From an uncultured Caulobacterales bacterium (GTDB taxonomy: Bacteria > Pseudomonadota > Alphaproteobacteria > Caulobacterales > Maricaulaceae), in assembly GCA_938007945.1 (NCBI GenBank), contig CALLME010000102.1, positions 1 to 7,632 of the forward strand: a DNA stretch of 7,632 nt. Direction: 5' to 3'. Positions 1-6,214 of this stretch are shown here, in pieces; position 1 is the stretch's first letter, and every line of letters starts with the position of its first letter. Position numbers and translations under genes: made by a program. Under the pieces are notes generated by a model. It was given only the letters and a program-made list of their open reading frames with translations. It had not been told where the DNA came from and made no database searches.

Positions 1-1
1 T

Positions 2-949
2 ATGCCCTCCAATGAAGCACCGCACCAAGGGCTCGCAGCCATTGCCTTTGCAATCGGAACTCTCGGCGCATTAATTGGCTATTTTGTTCGGGATAATTTT
101 GGGCCACAGAACGAGAAGAGAACTCTCTATGTCGCGGGCGCATTCGCGCTTCTATCGACTGCCGGATTTGCCTATTTTATGAAAGCCAATAGCGGCGGTG
201 ATACGGGCGACTTCATGAGCGCTCTGATTGCGAATAGCAAACTTGTTTATGGAGCCATGCTCGCTGTGTTTCCTATCATCTGTATCGGCGTCTATATTGC
301 GCAAAAAGCTTTACACAAACGCTCGCTGCGTTCCTTGCACACTTCTGCCCCGAAATATCGCTGGGGGCGTATGTTCTTCTCAATGGCTGTGTTTTGGATC
401 ATTGCGGGTTTGCTGACTTTCATGGGACACGCAACTGGACAGAGCCCTGTCGAAGTCGTTTTTGATCCGACGCGGTTCTGGGGGTTTGCAATAATATCAC
501 TCATGTTCATACCCCTTCAAAGCGCGACAGAGGAAATCATTTTGCGCGGCTATTTGAACCAAGGGCTGTCACGCCTCATTCGTAATCCTTGGGTCATCTT
601 TTTTATCACAAGCGCAGGCTTCGCGGCCTTACATCTCGGCAATCCCGAAATTGCCCAAAGCGGCGTCGAAGGAAATAAGCTGATTACGCTAAGTGGTTAT
701 TTTTTATTCGGAATGTTTGCTTGCGTCCTAACCTATATTGATGGCGGATTAGAGACAGCTATCGGAGTTCATGCGGCCAACAACCTTTTTGCCGCAGTTA
801 TGGTCGGCTATGACTTTTCTGCTCTTCCAACACCGACAGTCTTTAAAATCGGATTTAATTCTGATGGAGATGTTCTCACGACGATGATTGGATTAAGCCT
901 CGTTTGCCTCGTCATGTGGTTCACGCGTAAGCGTGTGACAGCCGCGTAG
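2..949 (+). CDS. CPBP (CAAX/Abi) family intramembrane metalloprotease
   Basis: Predicted multi-pass inner-membrane glutamic-type/metalloprotease of the CPBP family (Rce1/Abi), whose members cleave substrates within the membrane; the substrate here is unknown. The family motifs are visible: EEIILR at residues 177-182 (EExxxR motif), FAALH at 207-211 (second motif with H211), and HAANN at 257-261 (HxxxN motif). All predicted catalytic residues are therefore present. Hydrophobic segments lie near residues 10-28, 43-60, 80-101, 125-142, 160-173, 197-212, 230-247, 254-270 and 290-306. The stretch around 104-123 (basic, ending RWGR) resembles the linker of alphaproteobacterial members. The ATG lies at the window edge, so neither a ribosome site nor a possible longer N-terminus can be judged. 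The stop codon is one base from the stop of the convergent small gene. Family assignment is firm; biological role is not. Confidence 0.9.
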   Translation: MPSNEAPHQGLAAIAFAIGTLGALIGYFVRDNFGPQNEKRTLYVAGAFALLSTAGFAYFMKANSGGDTGDFMSALIANSKLVYGAMLAVFPIICIGVYIAQKALHKRSLRSLHTSAPKYRWGRMFFSMAVFWIIAGLLTFMGHATGQSPVEVVFDPTRFWGFAIISLMFIPLQSATEEIILRGYLNQGLSRLIRNPWVIFFITSAGFAALHLGNPEIAQSGVEGNKLITLSGYFLFGMFACVLTYIDGGLETAIGVHAANNLFAAVMVGYDFSALPTPTVFKIGFNSDGDVLTTMIGLSLVCLVMWFTRKRVTAA

Positions 950-950
950 G

Positions 951-1202
951 CTATCCAAACTTTTTAAGCGCTTCTCGCCCTGCGTCTGTGAGGCGACAAA
1001 CCAGCCAATCAGGCTTCAGCGGATTGGCAAACCAGCGTGTTGCATAGCCCTTTTCGAGGCATTTTTTTATAGTCTTATGTTTTATTTCCTGACCAGAGGC
1101 GTCAAAAAGTGGGAGTTTTCCGCCAGCTTGGCGGAGTCCCATCGTTAGATATGCTTTCTCATCTGCACTTATTTCCGTGCGCACGCTTTCAGCCCGAGCC
1201 AT
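951..1202 (-). CDS. Small conserved-looking hypothetical protein, winged-helix-like
   Basis: An 83-residue soluble protein of unknown function. It has a basic, helix-forming N-terminal half and a C-terminal half in which a helix (about 43-52, KTIKKCLEKG) is followed by an aromatic stretch (WFANPLKPDW, 57-66) and then VCRLTDAGREALKKF. The LTDAGREAL ending is the pattern commonly found at the wing and last helix of small winged-helix proteins, so nucleic-acid binding is possible but unproven. No signal peptide or membrane segment is seen. The ATG is preceded by a purine-rich GAGAGGG with very short spacing, and no other plausible start exists before Met21. It is transcribed divergently from the coiled-coil gene and converges on the protease gene. 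Codon use and composition look like the neighbours, which favours a real gene. Confidence 0.75.
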   Translation of the reverse strand: MARAESVRTEISADEKAYLTMGLRQAGGKLPLFDASGQEIKHKTIKKCLEKGYATRWFANPLKPDWLVCRLTDAGREALKKFG

Positions 1203-1210
1203 AGCCCTCT

Positions 1211-1228
1211 CTGCTTCGTCAAAAGCAG
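1211..1228 (-). promoter_or_regulatory. Short hairpin in the leader of the 83-residue gene
   Basis: A perfect 6-bp inverted repeat, CTGCTT / AAGCAG with a 6-base loop, lies immediately upstream of the GAGG Shine-Dalgarno-like sequence (1206-1209) of the small minus-strand gene. In the transcript it could fold just before the ribosome site and affect access. A stem this short can arise by chance, and it lacks a T-run, so it is not read as a terminator. Confidence 0.25.
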
Positions 1229-1351
1229 CTCCCTATTCCAATCACCACTGGCCTGCCCTTCATTGCCGAGGACTGTTCCAGATTGGTAACAATATAGTGG
1301 AAAACGTCTTAGATTAGGTTAATAGTAACAAAAACATAAGCTGGGTGAAAA

Positions 1352-1355
1352 AGGA
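1352..1355 (+). promoter_or_regulatory. Ribosome binding site AGGA supporting a TTG start
   Basis: AGGA sits six bases before the TTG at 1362, an ideal distance. It decides the start of the coiled-coil gene: the frame is closed upstream by TAA at 1326-1328, no in-frame ATG or GTG lies between, and the next in-frame Met is far inside (residue 125). The GTG at 1345 is out of frame. Confidence 0.7.
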
Positions 1356-1361
1356 CAGGTT

Positions 1362-3731
1362 TTGTCAGATATATTTAAGAAAATCAGAAGTATAGAAGCA
1401 GAAGACGATGCGGTCGCTGAAGCTTTGGGCCTGACGCTTGATGAAGATGCCGCAATAACAACGAATTCAACCCACAAACCTCTCAATCTCAGCCTGCCCG
1501 AAGACGAGAATATTTTAGACCTCGATCATTTGGCATTGGACGACATTGATGCAAACTTTGACCCTGAAGCTGATGACATTGCCGAGATTGATGATAGCGT
1601 GAATAGCTCCGCCACGCGTCTAGGGTTGACACCTATTCTGCCAATAAAGACACCATCAGCTTCAGCACCTCCGGCCGTAGCTGTTGAACCTGTAACACCA
1701 GAGCCTGCGCGGTCTCTTGCACCCACGCCTAAATCCATGCCGCATGATTTGCCAGACTTCATGGCCTCAACCAAAGACGATGTCGCAGACCCGAAGACCT
1801 TAAAAGCAGACTCAAAAACACCGCCTACGCGTCACACATTGCAGAGGGTGGACAAGCAAGTCTCTAAATCTGAGGCGTATGGTGATTACGGAGTTGAACC
1901 TGCATCATCCTTAAGTAAATTTGCGACAATTTTTGGATTTGTTGCGGCTCTTATCTGGATGGTCTGTGTTGGCCTCATGTTATCAGACCTTATGGGACGC
2001 ACGGGAGCTTGGGCCGGCATGTCAGCTCTACAAAAACTTGGGTTCACCGTCATGGCACTTTTCCCGCTCGCGCTCATCGGGCTTACGACTTACGCTTTCC
2101 GCCACATTGGCCGTTTAAGTGACGCCTCCAACAAATTGCACGTGACAGCTGAAGCTTTGATGCGCCCTGATGACACGGTTATTACACGCTCAACAATCAT
2201 GGCCAAGTCCATTCAAGCCCAAGTCGATGAGGTTAATCTCAAGGTCTCATCCGCCCTGACGCGCATGGAACTGCTTGATGATATGGTGAAGTCACAAGGG
2301 TCATCTCTTGCGAAATCTACCCTCGCAATTGATAGTACGGCAAGCGATGTCGAACACCGTCTCAGCACACAACGTGAAGGGCTTGAGACCATTTCCACAC
2401 TGTTCGAGGGGCGTATGTCGCAGCTCTCAGATATGCTCGACGGCCATACCGCGCAGCTATCATCATCAGGACAAATGGCCGAACAACGCGTACAAGAGGC
2501 TCGAGTGAGCGTTGAAAGTGCAGCTGAAAAACTCGCTACTGCGTCTGAAACAGTGCGTCAAAACGCTGTCGTGGCAGCCCAAACGCTATCAGGTAGCCAT
2601 GTTGAAATCACGCAACTTGGGGAGAGTGTTCAAGAGCAATCCACCCGCCTTGATGCCGTATATCGACAGCACTTAAACGATCTCAAAATCATGCTGACAG
2701 AACTTCGGCAGCAGCAGGACGTGCTCGGCGCGACAATGGAAGAACGCCTGTCTAAAATGCGAGAGATGTCAATGTCAGCTAAAGTCGGGGCTGAGAACCT
2801 TACCGAAGCATCTAAAAAAGGTCGTGAAACAGTAGAGGCTTTAACCAAAGCTGCATCCCTCACGGATACGGCCGTACGCGCGCGTTTCTCCGAGATGGAA
2901 GAGATGGTCAAATACTCAACCGCGCGCGCAGAAAGCATTAGTGAGACCGCCACCCGTCAAGTACAAAATAGCCTTTCCACGACGCGCAAAGAAATCGCAC
3001 GGATTGAAGCTGATATGATGGATTTAATGGATAAGCTCGGGAAAGCGGAAGCTGCGCGACCTGTGCTCTCGCCTACTTCTGAACCTCAAATGCAACGGGC
3101 GGCGGCGCCCCCACAGTCGGAACTCCCCTCAATAGAGTACCGCGATATTATGAATCCAGAGCCCATTGAAGAACCTGTGTTTAACCTACGCCGTCCAGTC
3201 GATGCAGAGGTGCCGCCACTGCCAAACCAGCAAAAACCAGATCTCGACATTTATCCAGTAGACACAGAAGATTTGCCCGTCACTATGCGCCGCCCCTCTG
3301 GTGAGACTAGTGGCCAAGACCGCGGGAAGTGGCGTTTGAGAGGTCTGTTTGGCAGTAACGACTCTCTTGATAATCCAGAACCACACACCGTCTCTGATGA
3401 TGAGATCGTTAGACAACTCACGGCTCTCGGACTAACCCCTGCTGCGATAGTCGATGATGGTTGCATTATTGAAGCGTCAAATACCCGCATCACTAAAGGT
3501 GCGCCCGCTATGAGTGACGCCGTCGCCAGACGCCTCACAAGTCCAGTCAGTCACTTATTCAAAGCCCTGGAAATGGACGCAGCGCTAAAAACGGATGCAA
3601 CCACTTTCGCAAAACAGTTTCGCAACAGACTCTCAGGACTAGAAGGCGATAGAGAGGCCCTACGCAAACGGTTTGAAAGCGATGCTGGCCGTGCTTATCT
3701 TCTCTGTGACGCTGCGCTTAACGCGTCTTGA
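1362..3731 (+). CDS. Two-pass membrane coiled-coil protein, TipN-like polarity factor candidate
   Basis: A 789-residue protein starting at TTG. Visible architecture: an acidic N-terminal region (about 1-90), a Pro/Ala/Ser-rich linker (91-180), two hydrophobic helices (about 187-211 and 224-247) followed by the basic RHIGR, a long predicted coiled coil poor in proline (about 255-565), a second Pro-rich linker (566-675), and a compact C-terminal domain (about 677-789) ending GRAYLLCDAALNAS. Both ends are predicted cytoplasmic. This layout recalls Caulobacter TipN, a new-pole marker with two transmembrane helices and a large cytoplasmic coiled coil that helps orient polarity and ParA-driven chromosome segregation. 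The assignment rests on architecture and general resemblance, so it is moderate. Alternatives are a different coiled-coil scaffold or a chemoreceptor-like protein, but no methyl-accepting signalling tip is recognised. It stands alone, divergent from a small gene and convergent with the Mla-type operon. Confidence 0.6.
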   Translation: MSDIFKKIRSIEAEDDAVAEALGLTLDEDAAITTNSTHKPLNLSLPEDENILDLDHLALDDIDANFDPEADDIAEIDDSVNSSATRLGLTPILPIKTPSASAPPAVAVEPVTPEPARSLAPTPKSMPHDLPDFMASTKDDVADPKTLKADSKTPPTRHTLQRVDKQVSKSEAYGDYGVEPASSLSKFATIFGFVAALIWMVCVGLMLSDLMGRTGAWAGMSALQKLGFTVMALFPLALIGLTTYAFRHIGRLSDASNKLHVTAEALMRPDDTVITRSTIMAKSIQAQVDEVNLKVSSALTRMELLDDMVKSQGSSLAKSTLAIDSTASDVEHRLSTQREGLETISTLFEGRMSQLSDMLDGHTAQLSSSGQMAEQRVQEARVSVESAAEKLATASETVRQNAVVAAQTLSGSHVEITQLGESVQEQSTRLDAVYRQHLNDLKIMLTELRQQQDVLGATMEERLSKMREMSMSAKVGAENLTEASKKGRETVEALTKAASLTDTAVRARFSEMEEMVKYSTARAESISETATRQVQNSLSTTRKEIARIEADMMDLMDKLGKAEAARPVLSPTSEPQMQRAAAPPQSELPSIEYRDIMNPEPIEEPVFNLRRPVDAEVPPLPNQQKPDLDIYPVDTEDLPVTMRRPSGETSGQDRGKWRLRGLFGSNDSLDNPEPHTVSDDEIVRQLTALGLTPAAIVDDGCIIEASNTRITKGAPAMSDAVARRLTSPVSHLFKALEMDAALKTDATTFAKQFRNRLSGLEGDREALRKRFESDAGRAYLLCDAALNAS

Positions 3732-3763
3732 GCCTCGCGAAACCCAAATCTAAGGAGGCTAAG
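3727..3763. terminator. Weak inverted repeat between convergent genes
   Basis: AGCCTC at 3731-3736 pairs with GAGGCT at 3755-3760, and CTT/AAG extends the stem past a one-base bulge; the loop is 18 bases. It covers the 27-base gap between the convergent coiled-coil gene and the lipoprotein gene, where a bidirectional terminator would be expected. There is no T-run on either side and the loop is long, so termination here is only a possibility. Confidence 0.25.
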
Positions 3764-4421
3764 AAGCCGGCTTGGGATCGGTCTGTATAATCCAATCAGC
3801 TATGCTGTTAATCGCGGCAGCATTGGCAATATCCTGCGCCCGCACGATTTCAGATATTCGGTTACTATTTGCACGGTGAGTTTTACGCACATCAAAGCTT
3901 CCGATAAGGTCACGATTGGACGCTTTAGCGAGCGTGGCAGTGTATCGCACAACAGCTAGCGGCGCATTGCCTTGCCCTTGATCATATATCGCTTCAAAGT
4001 TTCGTACGTTAAGATGGATGCGTAACTCCGTACGTGCCCCTGAGACTGGCAAAACCCCAATGATATTTGGACGGCTAGAAAACACGTCCATGATTGAGCC
4101 CTGGATGAGATCAGGCACTTTTTCTGCCCATTCTGCTCCCGACGCCGCCAGAATCCGGTCGCCGCTAGGACTGACAGTGATGTCTTTACCCGATAATGGG
4201 CGCGGCACAGTCGGCCGATCCACGCGTAAAACTATCGCATCGGGCACAGGCGTAACGACGAGATCTTGGGTTGAGGCTGACAGGCGGTAGACTGTATTGG
4301 CGGGCGCTGGTTCAGGCACAATTGACGACACGAGCGAGGCACATCCTGACGAGGCAATGGAAGCGCCGAAAACCGTCAGCACGAGGAATAAGCGAATAGG
4401 TTTCATATTGGTCAAACTCAT
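3759..4421 (-). CDS. ABC-type transport auxiliary lipoprotein (PqiC/DUF330-like)
   Basis: A 220-residue predicted lipoprotein, last gene of the Mla-type operon. Residues 7-26 form a hydrophobic signal, followed by SSGC with Cys27 as the likely lipidated residue. The -3 position is Ser rather than the usual Leu, so the lipobox is slightly atypical. Ala at +2 would favour outer-membrane sorting under E. coli rules. VYRLSA near 44-49 and the GAEWAEKVPDLIQGSI stretch (95-110) match the ABC_trans_aux family (PF03886), which includes PqiC and lipoproteins encoded beside MCE operons. Such proteins are thought to contact MCE assemblies at the outer membrane. The start overlaps the MCE gene stop as ATGA (4418-4421), implying translational coupling. 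GGAG at 4430-4433 lies eight bases upstream of this ATG, whereas the alternative start at Met6 has no visible ribosome site. Confidence 0.85.
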   Translation of the reverse strand: MSLTNMKPIRLFLVLTVFGASIASSGCASLVSSIVPEPAPANTVYRLSASTQDLVVTPVPDAIVLRVDRPTVPRPLSGKDITVSPSGDRILAASGAEWAEKVPDLIQGSIMDVFSSRPNIIGVLPVSGARTELRIHLNVRNFEAIYDQGQGNAPLAVVRYTATLAKASNRDLIGSFDVRKTHRANSNRISEIVRAQDIANAAAINSIADWIIQTDPKPAS

Positions 4422-5395
4422 TTCGGTATCTCCATCGTCTCGCGCTCTGAGCCCGTTATAAATTCAATCGGGCTGCGTTCAATATCGGATAAAATAGTCT
4501 CAAGACTGTCAACTGACTCACGGAGCCCGTCGAGCGTTTCCTCCACATCTGTCAGACCCGAATTTGACACACGGTTAATGGCATCACGAAGGTCTGTCGT
4601 CACGAGAGAAACATTCTTTGCCACCACACGATAATCCGACAGCGTTTTCTCAAGCTCTGCCATTGTCACCTCAGATCGGGCAATTACAGGCTTGGCATCG
4701 TTGATAATGAGGCTATCAAAATCATCAGCTGCGCGCTGCACCGCTACTGCCGCCGATGACACGTCATTCGCCGCTTTGCCAAAACGGCTGAGAGTATCAT
4801 TCACAAGATCAGTATCTAGGTCAGAGTCTTTCAAATTGCTCGTAATAGCTCTCACATTTTGTAAAATCCCTTGAAAGTCCAAGATAGCTTCTTCAGACAA
4901 CAGTGTATTGACGCGGATTAGCGCGCGTTGGACGCCTAGAATGACGTCTTCACCACCTTCAACGAGGTTATCGATCTGGCTCATTTTGCCTTGAATGCGG
5001 AAAGGTCCTGGGCCAGGCAATTCAGACATGAGGGATAACTCTTCGCTGCCAGCTGACACTTGGATATAGTTAAGACCCGTCAAACCCTGCGGCTCTAGCT
5101 GTGCTGTACTGTCGATATAGACAGGTGTATCGGCTTCGATTTGAATGCTAGCGATAACCGCATTGCTATTTGTTGGATCAAGGCTGAGACCTGTCACCTC
5201 GCCCACTGGCAGGCCGTTAAAACGCACTTCACTGCCTTGGGAGAGGCCGCGCACAGCGCCTTGGAACACAACATCATATTCATCATATTGTTGGTCAAAT
5301 TGCGCGTTTGAAAACCACACAACAAAACTGAGTACACCCGCAAGTGCGAGCAGTACAAAAAGGCCGACTAAGGCGTAATTCGCTTTGCTTTCCAT
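4418..5395 (-). CDS. mlaD: MlaD-family MCE lipid-binding protein
   Basis: Periplasmic, inner-membrane-anchored MCE protein of a lipid ABC transporter. One N-terminal transmembrane helix (about 7-28) precedes a single MCE domain (about 38-117), with the typical VRGLSQGSEVRFNGLPVGEV stretch (48-67) and the GLTGLNYIQV segment (104-113) that forms the core pore loop in this family. MCE domains assemble as hexameric rings with a central hydrophobic channel. Residues about 140-305 are strongly helix-forming, with Pro236 as one interruption. The SPIEFITG ending resembles the C-terminal motif of alphaproteobacterial MlaD proteins. At 325 residues it is much longer than E. coli MlaD (about 183) because of this tail. 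It follows the ATPase gene after six bases. AGGG overlaps the ATPase stop four bases before the ATG, suggesting coupling. The symbol is by family and not a proven orthologue. Confidence 0.9.
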   Translation of the reverse strand: MESKANYALVGLFVLLALAGVLSFVVWFSNAQFDQQYDEYDVVFQGAVRGLSQGSEVRFNGLPVGEVTGLSLDPTNSNAVIASIQIEADTPVYIDSTAQLEPQGLTGLNYIQVSAGSEELSLMSELPGPGPFRIQGKMSQIDNLVEGGEDVILGVQRALIRVNTLLSEEAILDFQGILQNVRAITSNLKDSDLDTDLVNDTLSRFGKAANDVSSAAVAVQRAADDFDSLIINDAKPVIARSEVTMAELEKTLSDYRVVAKNVSLVTTDLRDAINRVSNSGLTDVEETLDGLRESVDSLETILSDIERSPIEFITGSERETMEIPK

Positions 5396-5401
5396 ATCGC
5401 C

Positions 5402-6214
5402 CTATAGGCTCCCTTTTGTAGACGGTTCGCTCTGCCCCGCAGACCCAGCCGCACGGGCGCGCGCGCCGCCGAAATACTCTTGCACCCAAGGGTGCTCATA
5501 TGCACGCACTTTAGGCAAGCTATCATTAATCGCAATTTTTTTATCAACAAGGACGGCGACGCGATCACAAATTGTGAACAAACTGTCCAAATCGTGCGTA
5601 ACCATGATGACCGTCAAATCCATCGCGTCACGAAGTCCCAAAATAAGCTGATCAAAAGCGGACGCCCCTATCGGGTCTAGTCCAGCCGTTGGCTCGTCCA
5701 GATATAGAAGAGAAGGGTCGAGTGCCAAAGACCGCGCAAGGCCCGCGCGCTTCTTCATACCGCCCGATAAATCAGAGGGATAAAGCGTGGCAGCCGTAAG
5801 CGGTAAACCCACCATATGGATTTTCATATCTGCAAGTTCGCGCATGAGGCCTAGCGGCAAATCTGTGTGCTCACGCAAGGGTACCATGATGTTTTCACGT
5901 ACAGTGAGAGAAGAAAACAGGGCGCCGCCCTGAAAAAGCACACCAATACGGTTCTTGATGTCTTGCCGAAGTTCAGGCGCGATATTGCGGCGGTCTTGCC
6001 CAAAATAGCGCACAACTCCGCCTTCTGGCTCTTTTAAGCCAAGGAGCGTATTGAGCAGCACAGATTTTCCAGATCCCGACCCGCCTACCAAACCGACAAT
6101 CTCCCCACGATCGACACGAAAGTCCAAGTTTTCATGAATGATATTTGTCCCAAATTGGGTCAAAATCCCCCTCGCCTCAACGGGCGGTGCGCTTTTATCT
6201 AATTCAAGGCGCAT
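5402..6214 (-). CDS. mlaF: MlaF-family lipid ABC transporter ATP-binding protein
   Basis: Cytoplasmic ATPase driving the MlaE permease. All catalytic motifs are intact: Walker A GGSGSGKS (44-51), Q-loop Gln95 in VLFQGGALF, signature LSGGMKKR (149-156), Walker B LLYLDEP (169-175) with catalytic Glu174, D-loop GLDP (178-181), and switch His207 in VTHD. The GGALF after the Q-loop and the YFGGARARA ending (247-255) are characteristic of the MlaF group. In E. coli MlaF a C-terminal extension contacts the partner subunit, and the tail here could do likewise. At 270 residues it is the usual family length. Its ATG directly abuts the TAG of mlaE with no spacer; a weak TGGA lies seven to eight bases upstream inside mlaE, so translational coupling is likely. 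Confidence 0.95.
   Translation of the reverse strand: MRLELDKSAPPVEARGILTQFGTNIIHENLDFRVDRGEIVGLVGGSGSGKSVLLNTLLGLKEPEGGVVRYFGQDRRNIAPELRQDIKNRIGVLFQGGALFSSLTVRENIMVPLREHTDLPLGLMRELADMKIHMVGLPLTAATLYPSDLSGGMKKRAGLARSLALDPSLLYLDEPTAGLDPIGASAFDQLILGLRDAMDLTVIMVTHDLDSLFTICDRVAVLVDKKIAINDSLPKVRAYEHPWVQEYFGGARARAAGSAGQSEPSTKGSL

Larger units (their letters stand above)
1203..1361. promoter_or_regulatory. Divergent intergenic region with putative promoters
   Basis: This 159-base spacer separates the divergent small hypothetical gene and the coiled-coil gene, so it should hold promoters for both. The part from about 1287 to 1340 is markedly A/T-rich. TATAGT at 1293-1298 and TTAATA at 1319-1324 are possible -10 elements for the plus-strand gene, but no convincing -35 sits at standard spacing. 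No CtrA-type TTAA-N7-TTAA site was found. Inverted repeats at 1211-1228 and 1238-1286 are reported separately. Promoter positions are inference only. Confidence 0.3.

Noticed and set aside
1319..1340. TTAA-containing stretch as a CtrA box
   Set aside because: Only one TTAA half is present; the position seven bases on reads AAAA, so the TTAA-N7-TTAA consensus is not met.
2630..2953. Minus-strand open frame of 107 codons inside the coiled-coil gene
   Set aside because: It is fully antisense to a well-supported coding region, its Ser/Arg-rich product looks like a reverse reading of coiled-coil codons, and no domain is recognisable.
3251..3538. Minus-strand frame of 95 codons inside the coiled-coil gene
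   Set aside because: It is a shadow of the C-terminal coding region; its length is explained by codon bias and the product is unremarkable.
3764..3773. Perfect 10-base palindrome AAGCCGGCTT
   Set aside because: It lies inside the lipoprotein's last codons and has no loop, so it cannot form a normal hairpin; a palindrome of this size is expected by chance over several kilobases.
5385..5651. Plus-strand open frame of 88 codons opposite the mlaF 3' end
   Set aside because: It lies across the mlaF/mlaD junction on the non-coding strand and has no domain or plausible ribosome site.
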